This document shows, one piece after another, positions 54,981-63,246 of a DNA stretch of 64,000 nucleotides; positions within the stretch are counted from its first letter, which is position 1, and each line of letters begins with the position of its first letter. The stretch is from Bryobacterales bacterium (lineage in GTDB: Bacteria > Acidobacteriota > Terriglobia > Bryobacterales > Bryobacteraceae), in assembly GCA_016789905.1 (NCBI GenBank), contig JAEUQC010000010.1, positions 1 through 64,000 of the forward strand. The letters are read 5' to 3'. Position numbers and translations under genes: made by a program. The notes beneath the pieces are model-generated. The model saw only the letters and a list, made by a program, of their open reading frames with translations, had not been told where the DNA came from and did not search any database.

Positions 54981-55754
54981 GAGGCGCCAGTGGCCGTTGT
55001 TGAATTCGGCCTCACTGTCTTTCCAGGGGCCGAATTTGCAGCACATCTGCCCGCCATCCACCAGCAGGCTGGCGCCCGTAATGTAGCTGGCCCAATCGCT
55101 GGCAAGGAATATGGCCGCCTTGGCCACTTCGTCCGGCTCGCCGCCCCGGCCCATCGGAATCGCGCGGAAGTAGTCCTTGATCACAGCGGGAGTATCGAAG
55201 GCGGCTTGTGTCAGGCGAGTGCGAATCAGCCCCGGATTCACGCTGTTCACGCGAATACCGTATGGCCCTAGTTCATTGGCGGCTGTGTGCAGAATACCCA
55301 GAACGCCCGCTTTGGTGGCGTTATAGGCGATAAGGCTCTCTTCGCCATCGTAGGAATTCGTTGACGCCGTCAGGACAATCGCGCCGCCCTTCCCCGAGCC
55401 CTTCATGCGGGCCGCGCCTTCCTGCAGCGTCTCAAACGCCGCGGTGAGGTTCAGCGAAATCGTCTTGTCCCATACCTCGCGCGTAGTCTCATCGAGCGGT
55501 TTCACAATCCCCGTGCCGGCGTTGATAAACAGAGCGTCAGGAACGCCGGACCGGTCGAACGCCGCCTGAATGCTGGCGCGCGAGGTTACGTCGCAACGAA
55601 CCTGATGCGATGGGAAATCGATCTCGTCGTCGGAATCGATGTCGAAGATGTAAACGTTGGCGCCGCAAGCTGCCAGCCGCCTGGACATCGCCCGGCCAAT
55701 GCCGTGAGTGCCGCCGGTGACGACGGCCGTTCTGCCTTTAAGTGATAGCTCCAT
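54972..55754 (-). CDS. Short-chain dehydrogenase/reductase
   Basis: 260 aa from the ATG at 55754; longer frames overlap the sulfatase. The cofactor motif TGGTHGIG (13-20) and FINAGTG (76-82) mark the classical SDR fold. The catalytic set is Ser131 (LTAST), Tyr144 and Lys148 (YNATK). FDID in the second strand suggests NAD+ preference over NADP+. The C-terminal GGQMCC is unusual. Substrate unknown; the neighbourhood suggests a sugar or sugar-derived alcohol. It is divergent from the sulfatase (27 bases between starts) and ends in the shared terminator. Confidence 0.92.
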   Translation of the reverse strand: MELSLKGRTAVVTGGTHGIGRAMSRRLAACGANVYIFDIDSDDEIDFPSHQVRCDVTSRASIQAAFDRSGVPDALFINAGTGIVKPLDETTREVWDKTISLNLTAAFETLQEGAARMKGSGKGGAIVLTASTNSYDGEESLIAYNATKAGVLGILHTAANELGPYGIRVNSVNPGLIRTRLTQAAFDTPAVIKDYFRAIPMGRGGEPDEVAKAAIFLASDWASYITGASLLVDGGQMCCKFGPWKDSEAEFNNGHWRLKK

Positions 55755-55781
55755 CGCCTTCAGGATATACACTAATGAACC

Positions 55782-57134
55782 ATGGAGTTCACGCGACGCG
55801 GATGGATGGGCGGCGGCATGGCGCTGGGAGCGCAAACGGCGGCGGCGAAGCCACCCAACATTGTTTTCCTCATTTCCGACGACCACACAGCGGCCGACCT
55901 TGGCTGCTATGGCAACGCCCATGTGCGTACGCCCAACCTGGACAAACTGGCCGCCGATGGCGTGCGCTTTGCCAAGTGCTTCGTATCGTCGCCGCAGTGC
56001 AGTCCGAATCGTTCCTCGCTGTTTACTGGTTGCGCGCCGCACACGACCTCCACCTCCCGCCTGCACACGCCGATGCCCCCGTGGGAGCCCACGTTTCTGG
56101 AGCAGTTGAAGGAGCGCGGATACTTTACCGGCGGCTTCCGAAAGGTTCACCAGGGCAATGAATTCAACTCGCGTTTCGACTTCTACTCAGCAAACAAGAA
56201 CACCCGTTTTGAGGCCTTCTTCGACAAACTGCCGGCCGGCAAACCGTTCTTCCTGCACGTTGGCTTCACCGATCCGCACCGGCCCTACACAAAAGGCGCC
56301 GCCACGCCGCCTCACGACCCGGCTAAAGTCCGCTTGCCCCCATTCCTGCCCGACTCTCCGGAGGTCCGCGAAGACCTCGCGCTCTACCACGACTTTATTT
56401 CCCGCATGGATAGCGAGTGCGGAACATTGCTGCGACTGCTCGAAGCGCGCGGGCTCACTGGAAACACGGTGGTCTTTTTCACTGGAGACAACGGAATGCC
56501 CTTCCCCGGCGCGAAGGGAACCTGCTACGACCCCGGAATCCACGTGCCTCTGATCGTAAAGTGGCCTGGCGTGACAAAACCCGGCACGGTCAAGCACGAG
56601 TTGATTGGACACGTGGATCTGCCGGCCACCTGGGTGGAAATCGCGGGTGCCTCCGTCAGCCGGAAGATGCAAGGAAAGTCGATGCTGGGACTTTTGCGCG
56701 GCGGCCAGTACCAGGCGAGAGAGGCCGTTTTCAGCGAGCGCAACTGGCACGACAACTTCGACCCAATTCGCGCCGTGAGAACCGAACGGTACAAGCTGAT
56801 CTTCAACGCCGCCCCGCATTTTCCCTATCGGCCCGCCTGGGATCTGGAAGGAAGTCCTTCCTGGAGGTCCTATCAGGATATGAGCCGCCGCGGGGCTTTG
56901 CGCCCCCATCATCTCCGTCTGTTGCAACCGGCGCGGGCAACCGTGGAGATGTACGACCTGGCGAACGATCCCGATGAGTTCAACAACATTGCCGCCGACC
57001 CAGCGCACGCGGCGGCGAAGCAAGATTTGTTGAAACGGCTCAGCGATTGGATGCACCAAACCTATGACTACCTGCCGCCGGCGTTCGCCGGCCCCGGTGA
57101 ACCGCGAGGGCGAGGATGGCCGGTTTCCCTATGA
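55782..57134 (+). CDS. Tat-exported type I sulfatase
   Basis: 450 aa. The leader EFTRRGWMGGGMALGAQTAAA is a twin-arginine signal. The N-terminal metal residues are in ISDDH (Asp33, Asp34). The formylglycine-generating motif is CSPNRSSLFTG with Cys73, and later FFTGDNG holds further metal ligands. A formylglycine-generating enzyme would be needed and is not in this window. It likely removes sulfate esters from a polysaccharide. The closely spaced divergent SDR gene suggests shared control. Confidence 0.92.
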   Translation: MEFTRRGWMGGGMALGAQTAAAKPPNIVFLISDDHTAADLGCYGNAHVRTPNLDKLAADGVRFAKCFVSSPQCSPNRSSLFTGCAPHTTSTSRLHTPMPPWEPTFLEQLKERGYFTGGFRKVHQGNEFNSRFDFYSANKNTRFEAFFDKLPAGKPFFLHVGFTDPHRPYTKGAATPPHDPAKVRLPPFLPDSPEVREDLALYHDFISRMDSECGTLLRLLEARGLTGNTVVFFTGDNGMPFPGAKGTCYDPGIHVPLIVKWPGVTKPGTVKHELIGHVDLPATWVEIAGASVSRKMQGKSMLGLLRGGQYQAREAVFSERNWHDNFDPIRAVRTERYKLIFNAAPHFPYRPAWDLEGSPSWRSYQDMSRRGALRPHHLRLLQPARATVEMYDLANDPDEFNNIAADPAHAAAKQDLLKRLSDWMHQTYDYLPPAFAGPGEPRGRGWPVSL

Positions 57135-57174
57135 AACCGCGTTCGCCTTCTGTTCGCCCATGTGCCGTTTTGTC

Positions 57175-57204
57175 TTGACTTTGGCGCGGTTGAACTGGTA
57201 TTGT
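57175..57204 (+). promoter_or_regulatory. Sigma-70-type promoter before the M23 peptidase gene
   Basis: TTGACT (57175-57180) and TATTGT (57199-57204) are 18 bases apart, 40 bases past the sulfatase stop. This gives a leader of about 150 bases with two inverted repeats before the ATG at 57362. Confidence 0.5.
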
Positions 57205-57208
57205 GTTG

Positions 57209-57234
57209 TTTCCGCCCCACAGATGTGGCGGAAA
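57209..57234 (+). repeat. Hairpin at the start of the predicted leader
   Basis: TTTCCGCC (57209-57216) pairs with GGCGGAAA (57227-57234); inner bases can extend the stem. It sits right after the predicted -10 box. It could be a leader hairpin or a weak terminator of the sulfatase gene. Confidence 0.45.
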
Positions 57235-57257
57235 GTCACATCGAACCGACCTCCCCC

Positions 57258-57277
57258 TGTCTGACCGGACTCAGACA
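57258..57277 (+). repeat. Second hairpin in the leader
   Basis: TGTCTGA (57258-57264) and TCAGACA (57271-57277) are perfect complements around a 6-base loop. It lies about 85 bases before the peptidase start. Confidence 0.4.
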
Positions 57278-57361
57278 TCGCGGTTCACAGAAGCTGCCGG
57301 TCGTTTCCATCCACTGTTTGCTGGCGGTTGCAGTTAAAGGCCAAGCAAGCCGAGAGAGCCG

Positions 57362-58255
57362 ATGAATCAGCCATATTTCGTACTCGTTTTAGCTCATTCC
57401 GTACATGGCCGCTTGCGGCGGATGCACGTTTCCCATACGATTTTGTATTCCGTGCTGGCGTTAGCGCTGGTTGGCGGATTCACTGTCGCGGGTTTCCTAA
57501 CGAGTTACGCGAGAATGGTGTGGAAAGTAGCCAACTATAATCATCTGCGCGATGAAGTTTCCACTTTGCAGCAGCGCTACCAGGCCTTGGCGCGAACGAA
57601 TGAGCAGACCAAGGAACAGTTGGCGACGCTGCAGATGCTGGCGTCGGAAGTGAGTTCGGCGTACGGAATCAAGGAGCGTCTGGAAGGTCCGGCCACCATT
57701 TCCGGTGAAAGCCGGCTGGTGCCGACATATCAACAGTCGCTGGAACGCTTTGACTTGCTGCGAACCGCGCGCCTTTATTCGACCGGAACGCGGAAGATCA
57801 ACCGGACGTGGCAAACGAATATCGTGCCCAGCCTGTGGCCGGTGCCGGGGCGGTTGCTTTCGAGTTTCGGTTCTCGCACCGATCCGTTCACGGGCGGCAG
57901 CGCTTTCCATTCCGGTGTCGATATCACGGCTCCGACGGGCACGCCCATCCGTTGCACCGCGGATGGAATTGTGAAGTCGGCGGAATGGTCGGGTGCGTAC
58001 GGTAAGTTAGTAGTCGTGGACCACGGCGGCGGAGTGGAAACCTATTACGCCCACTTGAGCGCATTTGACGTGATCCCTGGACAGGAAGTGCGCCGGTCGC
58101 AGGTTGTGGGAAAGGCGGGCGGCACGGGCCGCGCCACCTCTCCGCACTTGCATTATGAGGTGCGCCAGGGCGGCGCGCCGGTGAACCCCTACAAGTACCT
58201 CGCGCGGTCGATCGTTTTGGGCGACACCCCCGTGCAAAAAGACCTTCCTTTCTAA
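57362..58255 (+). CDS. Membrane-anchored M23-family murein endopeptidase
   Basis: 297 aa. A membrane span at about 28-48 is followed by a coiled coil (about 60-100; LRDEVSTLQQRYQALARTN), then the LytM/M23 domain. Zinc ligands are His183 and Asp187 (HSGVDI) and His264 (HLHYEV), with His231 (YYAHLSAF) as the other active-site His. All are present, so it should be an active D,D-endopeptidase on peptidoglycan in the periplasm. The architecture resembles EnvC/MepM-type regulators of cell separation. The start has a ribosome-site-like GAGAG. Confidence 0.92.
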   Translation: MNQPYFVLVLAHSVHGRLRRMHVSHTILYSVLALALVGGFTVAGFLTSYARMVWKVANYNHLRDEVSTLQQRYQALARTNEQTKEQLATLQMLASEVSSAYGIKERLEGPATISGESRLVPTYQQSLERFDLLRTARLYSTGTRKINRTWQTNIVPSLWPVPGRLLSSFGSRTDPFTGGSAFHSGVDITAPTGTPIRCTADGIVKSAEWSGAYGKLVVVDHGGGVETYYAHLSAFDVIPGQEVRRSQVVGKAGGTGRATSPHLHYEVRQGGAPVNPYKYLARSIVLGDTPVQKDLPF

Positions 58256-58265
58256 TACAATGCTT

Positions 58266-58295
58266 GGGACCATAGGTCCCGCCTGTTTCGGGACC
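58266..58295 (+). promoter_or_regulatory. Two mutually exclusive hairpins before the DUF3500 gene
   Basis: GGTCCCG (58275-58281) can pair with the upstream GGGACC (58266-58271) or with the downstream CGGGACC (58289-58295). The two pairings cannot form together. This looks like a small attenuator or a terminator pair in the 63-base gap after the M23 gene. There is no U-tract after the second stem. Confidence 0.4.
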
Positions 58296-58318
58296 GTGGG
58301 CTGGATAGGATTCTCTCT

Positions 58319-59341
58319 ATGTCACCCGAACGCATTCGTATTTTCGCCGCCGCAGCCGGCGTGCTTCTCCTGATGGCCGCCGCGAACCGGACGCACACGC
58401 CCCTCGTTATGTCCAACGCCGCGCAGGCGCTTTTGAACTCTCTGAGCGGCGAGCAAAAGGCCAAGGCCGTGTTCTCGTTCAACGACGAGGAGCGGCTGAA
58501 CTGGCACTTCATCCCGCGCGAACGAAAAGGGCTTAGCTACAAACACATGACGCCGGAGCAGCGGCCGCTGGCATTGGCCTTGCTCAACGCCAGCCTCAGC
58601 CAGCAGGGATTCGTTAAGGCGACGAGCATCATGAGTCTGGAAGAGATTCTGAAGATTCAGGAAAACAATACACCGCCCGGACGCCGCGATCCGGAAAACT
58701 ACTTCTTCTCCATCTTCGGTGAACCGTCAGAAAACGGCACTTGGGGCTTCCGTTTTGAGGGGCATCATGTCGCGATGAACTTTACCATCGTCAATAACAA
58801 AGTGGCGTCGAGCCCGATGTTCTACGGCACCAACCCGGCGGAAGTAAAAGCCGGGCCCCGCGCCGGTTTGCGCGTGCTGGGTAACGAAGAGGACCTGGCG
58901 CGGGCGGTGGTGAAATCGTTGACACCAGAACAGCGAAAAATCGCCGTTGTCGCCGATGTGGCGTTGAAAGATATTATTACCATGGCGGATCGCAAGGCGG
59001 CCTTGAAGGGGCAACCCTCCGGCCTTTCGGCGGCAAAGATGACCCCGGCCCAACGGCAGTTGTTGCAGGCGCTGCTGGAAGAGTATGCCAACAACATTCC
59101 CGAACAGGGCGCGGCGGCGCGGCGCGACTTGATTAAGAAGGCCGGCACGAACCTCAATTTCGCCTGGACGGGCGGACTGGAAAAGGGTGAAGGTCACTAC
59201 TATCGCGTGCAAGCGCCGGCGTTCCTGGTCGAATACGACAACACGCAGAACAACAACAATCACGTGCACAGCGTGTGGCGAGACTACAACGGCGATTTCG
59301 GCTTCGATCTGCTGGGCAATCACTACACCGCCAGCCACTAA
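58319..59341 (+). CDS. DUF3500 domain-containing exported protein
   Basis: 340 aa. The N-terminus ERIRIFAAAAGVLLLMAAA is a signal peptide or anchor. The mature part matches DUF3500: LLNSLSGEQKAKAVFSFND, then NWHFIPRERKGLSYKHMT, GFRFEGHHVAMNFTIV and HVHSVWRDYNGDFG near the C-terminus. The family has no proven function; it is common in Acidobacteria, Planctomycetes and Verrucomicrobia. The gene lies 63 bases after the M23 peptidase and may be transcribed with it. The next start is 53 bases downstream. Confidence 0.88.
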   Translation: MSPERIRIFAAAAGVLLLMAAANRTHTPLVMSNAAQALLNSLSGEQKAKAVFSFNDEERLNWHFIPRERKGLSYKHMTPEQRPLALALLNASLSQQGFVKATSIMSLEEILKIQENNTPPGRRDPENYFFSIFGEPSENGTWGFRFEGHHVAMNFTIVNNKVASSPMFYGTNPAEVKAGPRAGLRVLGNEEDLARAVVKSLTPEQRKIAVVADVALKDIITMADRKAALKGQPSGLSAAKMTPAQRQLLQALLEEYANNIPEQGAAARRDLIKKAGTNLNFAWTGGLEKGEGHYYRVQAPAFLVEYDNTQNNNNHVHSVWRDYNGDFGFDLLGNHYTASH

Positions 59342-59394
59342 CCGTTACAAACCGCACCATGAATCCCTGGGCGGGGCCATGTTATCGTGTGGGT

Positions 59395-60483
59395 ATGATT
59401 GAGGCCCCGCCCCCCGCCCGCCGTTGGACGAGGCGCGCGATGCTGGCGGCGGCGCCAGTGGCGTTGTTTGCGGCAAAAGGACAGGAGAGTCCTGGCGAAG
59501 CGAAGAAGTTCCTGGACGCGGCCACGGAATTTGAAGTGCTGCGCGTCACCGGACTAGAGCATAATGCGTGGCTGCCCTTAGCCTCCAATCGCGCGTTTAC
59601 GCGCAAGGGCGAGGCGCTACTCTTCGCCAGCGACGCCGGCGGAACGCCGCAGTTGTATCGCCACGATTTCAAGTTGAACCGGATCCGGCAAATGACCGAC
59701 GCCGCGGCGCTGAACACGAATCTGTTTCAGTGGACGGCGGGTGACAAGGGAATTTTGTATCTGGATGGCACCAAACTCACCCAGACGGGCGGCGCGAGAG
59801 ACCGCGTCGTCCATGAGTTTCCCGCCGGTTGGGAGCAGTCGCCACGCATGGCGGTGAGCGAGGACGGGCTCATAATTGCCGCCTCATCGTCGAACGGGCA
59901 GAAAACCCGCATCATCGTCACCGGGAAGGCCGCCTCCGCGCTGGAGGACGTGAATGGGGACATCGGAACGCTTTATGTGCGGCCGCGGCACTCGGGCGTT
60001 TCATTCATTTCTGGCGGCGGGCTGTGGTACGCCGCGGCTGGGGCACGGCGGGCGAAACAGGTAAAGACGGCGCCGGGCGAAGTGCTGTCGTCGCATTGGA
60101 CCGCGGATGGTGCGTCGCTGCTATACCTGTTGAAACCGGCCGAGGCTGGGCGCTTGACTGAGATTCGAGAAACGGTGCCAGAAACGAACAAGGACAGTTT
60201 TGTGGCGAAGACCTCACAATTTGTCCACTTCGTGCGAAACGGGGACGCTACCGTCTTCCTGGGCGCCAGCGGCAGCGTGGCTTCGCCCCATCTGCTGGTG
60301 CTGTTGCGTTCTGTGAAACGGGAGTTGACGATCTGCGAACACCGGTGTTCCGATGCGCGATTATCCCGCGCGGTGCTCTCCCCGAATTCGACCCGGATGG
60401 CGTTCCAGACCGATCGGCATGGCAAACTGGTAGTCTATTCGATGGCCGTAGATAGGTTGATCGAATCGGAAGACAATACCTGA
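59395..60483 (+). CDS. Exported TolB-like/oligogalacturonate-lyase-like beta-propeller
   Basis: About 362 aa from the ATG at 59395, chosen because the leader EAPPPARRWTRRAMLAAAPV is a Tat signal; an in-frame ATG exists at 59359. The mature part consists of repeats such as GEALLFASDAGGTPQLYRHD, GDKGILYLDG and STRMAFQTDRHGKLVVYSM, a seven-bladed TolB/WD40-like propeller resembling PL22 oligogalacturonate lyases. A catalytic His/Gln set could not be confirmed, so lyase activity is uncertain. The gene is followed by 123 bases and an HPt gene. Confidence 0.7.
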   Translation: MIEAPPPARRWTRRAMLAAAPVALFAAKGQESPGEAKKFLDAATEFEVLRVTGLEHNAWLPLASNRAFTRKGEALLFASDAGGTPQLYRHDFKLNRIRQMTDAAALNTNLFQWTAGDKGILYLDGTKLTQTGGARDRVVHEFPAGWEQSPRMAVSEDGLIIAASSSNGQKTRIIVTGKAASALEDVNGDIGTLYVRPRHSGVSFISGGGLWYAAAGARRAKQVKTAPGEVLSSHWTADGASLLYLLKPAEAGRLTEIRETVPETNKDSFVAKTSQFVHFVRNGDATVFLGASGSVASPHLLVLLRSVKRELTICEHRCSDARLSRAVLSPNSTRMAFQTDRHGKLVVYSMAVDRLIESEDNT

Positions 60484-60606
60484 CCGATTAAAGCTCTGGC
60501 TGCGTCTGACGATAAGAAGTGAGTAGCTACTGATGGTACTGAGGCTACTGGGCAATGAGTCTGTTACAATGGGGCCGTTCGGCGCACCAGGTTGGAGGGA
60601 GTGGGT

Positions 60607-60963
60607 ATGAAGTTTTCCAGCGAACTGGCAAAACTAGACTGCGCGGTGGCGCTGGAGCGGCTCGGCGGCGACGAGGAGCTTTTGCGCGAAGTTGCAGGAC
60701 TGTTCTTGGACGAATACCCGATGCTGATGAACGAGATTCGGTCCGCCGCTTCCGCGCGCGACGCTGATGCCCTGCAACGTGCCGCCCATAGCATGAAAGG
60801 CTCGGTCTCCAATTTTGGCGCCGATGGCGTTTACCAAGCCGCGTTCGCCCTGGAAAAGAAGTGTCGCGCCGGAGATTTGGAAGCGTTGGAACCCTGTATC
60901 GATCGCTTGGCCTGCGCCTTGGAGCATATCCACCCGGCGTTGGTTGTCCTCTCGCAGGAATAG
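60607..60963 (+). CDS. HPt (histidine phosphotransfer) domain protein
   Basis: 118 aa, a single domain. GGAGGGAG lies just upstream of the ATG at 60607. The phospho-acceptor motif is AAHSMKGSVSNFGA with His61, in a four-helix-bundle pattern. It shuttles phosphate between receiver domains in a phosphorelay. No hybrid kinase or response regulator is encoded nearby, so its partners are elsewhere. A terminator follows 30 bases after its stop, so it is probably monocistronic. Confidence 0.88.
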   Translation: MKFSSELAKLDCAVALERLGGDEELLREVAGLFLDEYPMLMNEIRSAASARDADALQRAAHSMKGSVSNFGADGVYQAAFALEKKCRAGDLEALEPCIDRLACALEHIHPALVVLSQE

Positions 60964-60990
60964 CTCAAGATCGGCAATCTCAGGTGAGCG

Positions 60991-61017
60991 AAAAACGGCG
61001 GCGCATGCCGCCCTTTT
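60991..61017 (+). terminator. Rho-independent terminator after the HPt gene
   Basis: GGCGGC (60997-61002) pairs with GCCGCC (61007-61012) around GCAT, and CTTTT follows; an A5 run precedes the stem, so further A-T pairs can form. Confidence 0.7.
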
Positions 61018-61074
61018 CCGCTTCAGAACACCGGTTTTGACGGGTGCTTTGCTATAGTGGAAGTACCCTTCTGT

Positions 61075-61911
61075 ATGGATCTCAAGGAAATTGTTTGCGC
61101 GCATAGTCCGGACTCCGACGATGCCTACATGTTCTACGGCCTCGCCACGCGGAAGATCCGCTCGAAACTCCTGAGTTTTCAGCACAAACTGGAGGACATT
61201 CAGTCGCTGAACCGTCGTGCCATGAACGGCGAATATGAGTTGACGGCCATCTCTTACCACGCCTATCCCTATGTTTCGGACAAGTACTACGTAATGGCGT
61301 CCGGCTCCAGCATTGGCGACGGGTACGGCCCCATGCTGGTGGCGCTGCGGCCAATGGCCATAGAGGACCTGAAAGGCAAGCGAATCGCCATTCCAGGGCG
61401 CCTGACAACGGCCTTCTTGACGTTGAATATCATGCAGCCGGATTTCATTCCAGTGGAAGTGCCGTTCGACAAAATCCTGGATGCCGTAAAAGATGGCGCC
61501 GCCGATGTCGGCTTGGTTATCCACGAGGCGCAGTTGACATTCTCCAAGACCGGCTTCCACAACATTGTCGATCTCGGTAAATGGTGGAAAAAGAAGTTCG
61601 AAATGCCGCTGCCGCTGGGCTGCAATATTCTGCGGCGCGACCTCTCGCCCGAACTTCGCACCGAAGCTTGCCGTCTAATGCGCGATAGCATTCAATACTC
61701 CCTCGATAACCACGCGGAGGCGTTGGAATACGCCATGCAGTTCGCGCGCGATATGGAACCGGAACTCGCTGCGAAGTTCGTCGGCATGTATGTCAACCAC
61801 TACACCGTCGATTGCGGCGAGATCATCCCAAAAGCGGCGCAAAAACTGCTGGACCTGGGGCATGAGATCGGACTGATTCCGAACCGTGTGGAACTCGAAT
61901 TCGTCCGTTAA
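61075..61911 (+). CDS. mqnD: 1,4-dihydroxy-6-naphthoate synthase (futalosine pathway)
   Basis: 278 aa from the ATG at 61075. The sequence matches MqnD: HSPDSDDAYMFYGLA at the start, LNRRAMNGEYELTAISYHAY, GRLTTAFLTLN and the substrate-pocket segment GKWWKKKFEMPLPLGCNILR, with the family's length. MqnD converts cyclic dehypoxanthine futalosine to 1,4-dihydroxy-6-naphthoate in the futalosine route to menaquinone. Other mqn genes are not in the window, so the pathway genes are scattered. The MqnA homologue has a similar fold, and is the main alternative. Confidence 0.85.
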   Translation: MDLKEIVCAHSPDSDDAYMFYGLATRKIRSKLLSFQHKLEDIQSLNRRAMNGEYELTAISYHAYPYVSDKYYVMASGSSIGDGYGPMLVALRPMAIEDLKGKRIAIPGRLTTAFLTLNIMQPDFIPVEVPFDKILDAVKDGAADVGLVIHEAQLTFSKTGFHNIVDLGKWWKKKFEMPLPLGCNILRRDLSPELRTEACRLMRDSIQYSLDNHAEALEYAMQFARDMEPELAAKFVGMYVNHYTVDCGEIIPKAAQKLLDLGHEIGLIPNRVELEFVR

Positions 61912-61955
61912 CGGACGGGCAAAACTTTTTGCGCTCCCGGCGCGTCCCTAGAAGT

Positions 61956-63245
61956 ATGCGATTGTCGTTTCTGTCCGTGTTGGCGGCGGCGGTGTGTCTC
62001 GGCTGGGCGCAGGACCCCGCGTCGGCGGATACGAAACAGCGGGTAAAAGCCGCTCGTGCGTTGGGCAAAGAGGGCTCCGCGGGCGTGGAGAAGCTGAAGC
62101 CACTGCTGGGCGACAATGACGTTTCCGTCCGTCGCGCCGCCGTCGAAAGCCTGGTGGTCATCGGCGGCCAGCAAACGCTCGAACCGCTCACCCATTCTTT
62201 GACCGATGGGGACGGCGATGTGCAACGTTTGGCGGCGAATGGCCTCGTGAATTTCTACGTGCCCGGCTATTATCAGGGCGGGTGGCGCGGCCGGCTAAAG
62301 CGCGGTTCCGAAGGGATTCTCGACCGCTTTCGCGGCGCCGAAGAACCAGTTGCGCCGGCGTACGTGACGGCGCGGCCCGAGATCATCGCCGCGCTCGGGA
62401 AGGTAACGGCTGAATCGGCGTCGATGGACGGGCGCATGGCGGCGGCGCGGGCGTTGGGCGTCCTGCGCGGGCGCGAGGCGAGCGATCAACTGCTGGCCGC
62501 GCTGGCCACCAAAAACACCGGCGTTCTTTACGAAGTGCTGACCGCGTTTGAAAAGATCCGTAACCCGGACGTGGCACCAAGGCTGTTCTACATGCTGCGC
62601 GATCCGGACGAAAAAGTGCAGTTGGCCGCCATCCAGACGGTTTCCCTGCTCGGCAACCGGGAGGCGAACGCGCCGCTGCGCGAGGCTTGGGAGCGTACGA
62701 AGAGCGACAAGGTACGCCGTGCTCTGCTGGAGGCGATGGCAATGTTGCCGGACGAAGCCAACCGGCCGCTCTTTGAAAAATACCTGTTGGACCCCGACGA
62801 AGGCTTGCGCGCCGGGGCGGCGGAGGGCCTAGGGCGCCTAGGCAAGCCCGAGGACCGTCCGCGCATGGAGACACTTTGGGAAGGCGAGCGTAAAATGCGC
62901 CCGCGCCTGTCGCTTGCCTTCGCAATGGTGGCTCTTGGGCAGCGGGAAATCGGCGAATTGAGCCCTTTGCAGTATCTCATCAACACGCTGAACCACAAGG
63001 CCTGGCAGGGTGTGGCGCAAGGCTTTCTGAAGGACTTGGCGCCGGAACCGGTAGTGCGGTTTTCACTCCATAACGCACTGTTGCAGGGGAGCCGGCTGGA
63101 GAAACTGGCCCTGGCGGAGATCCTGGGCGAGCGCGGCGGCAAGGACTCAGTGGAGCCGCTGGAAACGCTCGCCAAGGATAGCGACGCCGAAGTGGCCACC
63201 GAATCGTTGCGCGCGCTTCGGCTGCTGCGCACCCGTCTGCCGTAG
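61956..63245 (+). CDS. HEAT-repeat exported protein
   Basis: About 429 aa from the ATG at 61956, followed by the signal RLSFLSVLAAAVCLGWAQ; the longest frame begins at a TTG 9 codons earlier. The body consists of HEAT/PBS-lyase-like helical repeats, for example LLGDNDVSVRRAAVESLVVI, LRDPDEKVQLAAIQTVSLLG and LLDPDEGLRAGAAEGLGRLG, spaced by roughly 30 residues. It is a solenoid scaffold in the periplasm; the partner is unknown. It is 44 bases after mqnD and converges on an unknown gene that begins 1 base past its stop. Confidence 0.85.
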   Translation: MRLSFLSVLAAAVCLGWAQDPASADTKQRVKAARALGKEGSAGVEKLKPLLGDNDVSVRRAAVESLVVIGGQQTLEPLTHSLTDGDGDVQRLAANGLVNFYVPGYYQGGWRGRLKRGSEGILDRFRGAEEPVAPAYVTARPEIIAALGKVTAESASMDGRMAAARALGVLRGREASDQLLAALATKNTGVLYEVLTAFEKIRNPDVAPRLFYMLRDPDEKVQLAAIQTVSLLGNREANAPLREAWERTKSDKVRRALLEAMAMLPDEANRPLFEKYLLDPDEGLRAGAAEGLGRLGKPEDRPRMETLWEGERKMRPRLSLAFAMVALGQREIGELSPLQYLINTLNHKAWQGVAQGFLKDLAPEPVVRFSLHNALLQGSRLEKLALAEILGERGGKDSVEPLETLAKDSDAEVATESLRALRLLRTRLP

Positions 63246-63246
63246 G

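Noticed and set aside
57064..57264. Plus-strand frame after the sulfatase
   Set aside because: It begins inside the sulfatase in another frame and runs into the promoter region; no support.
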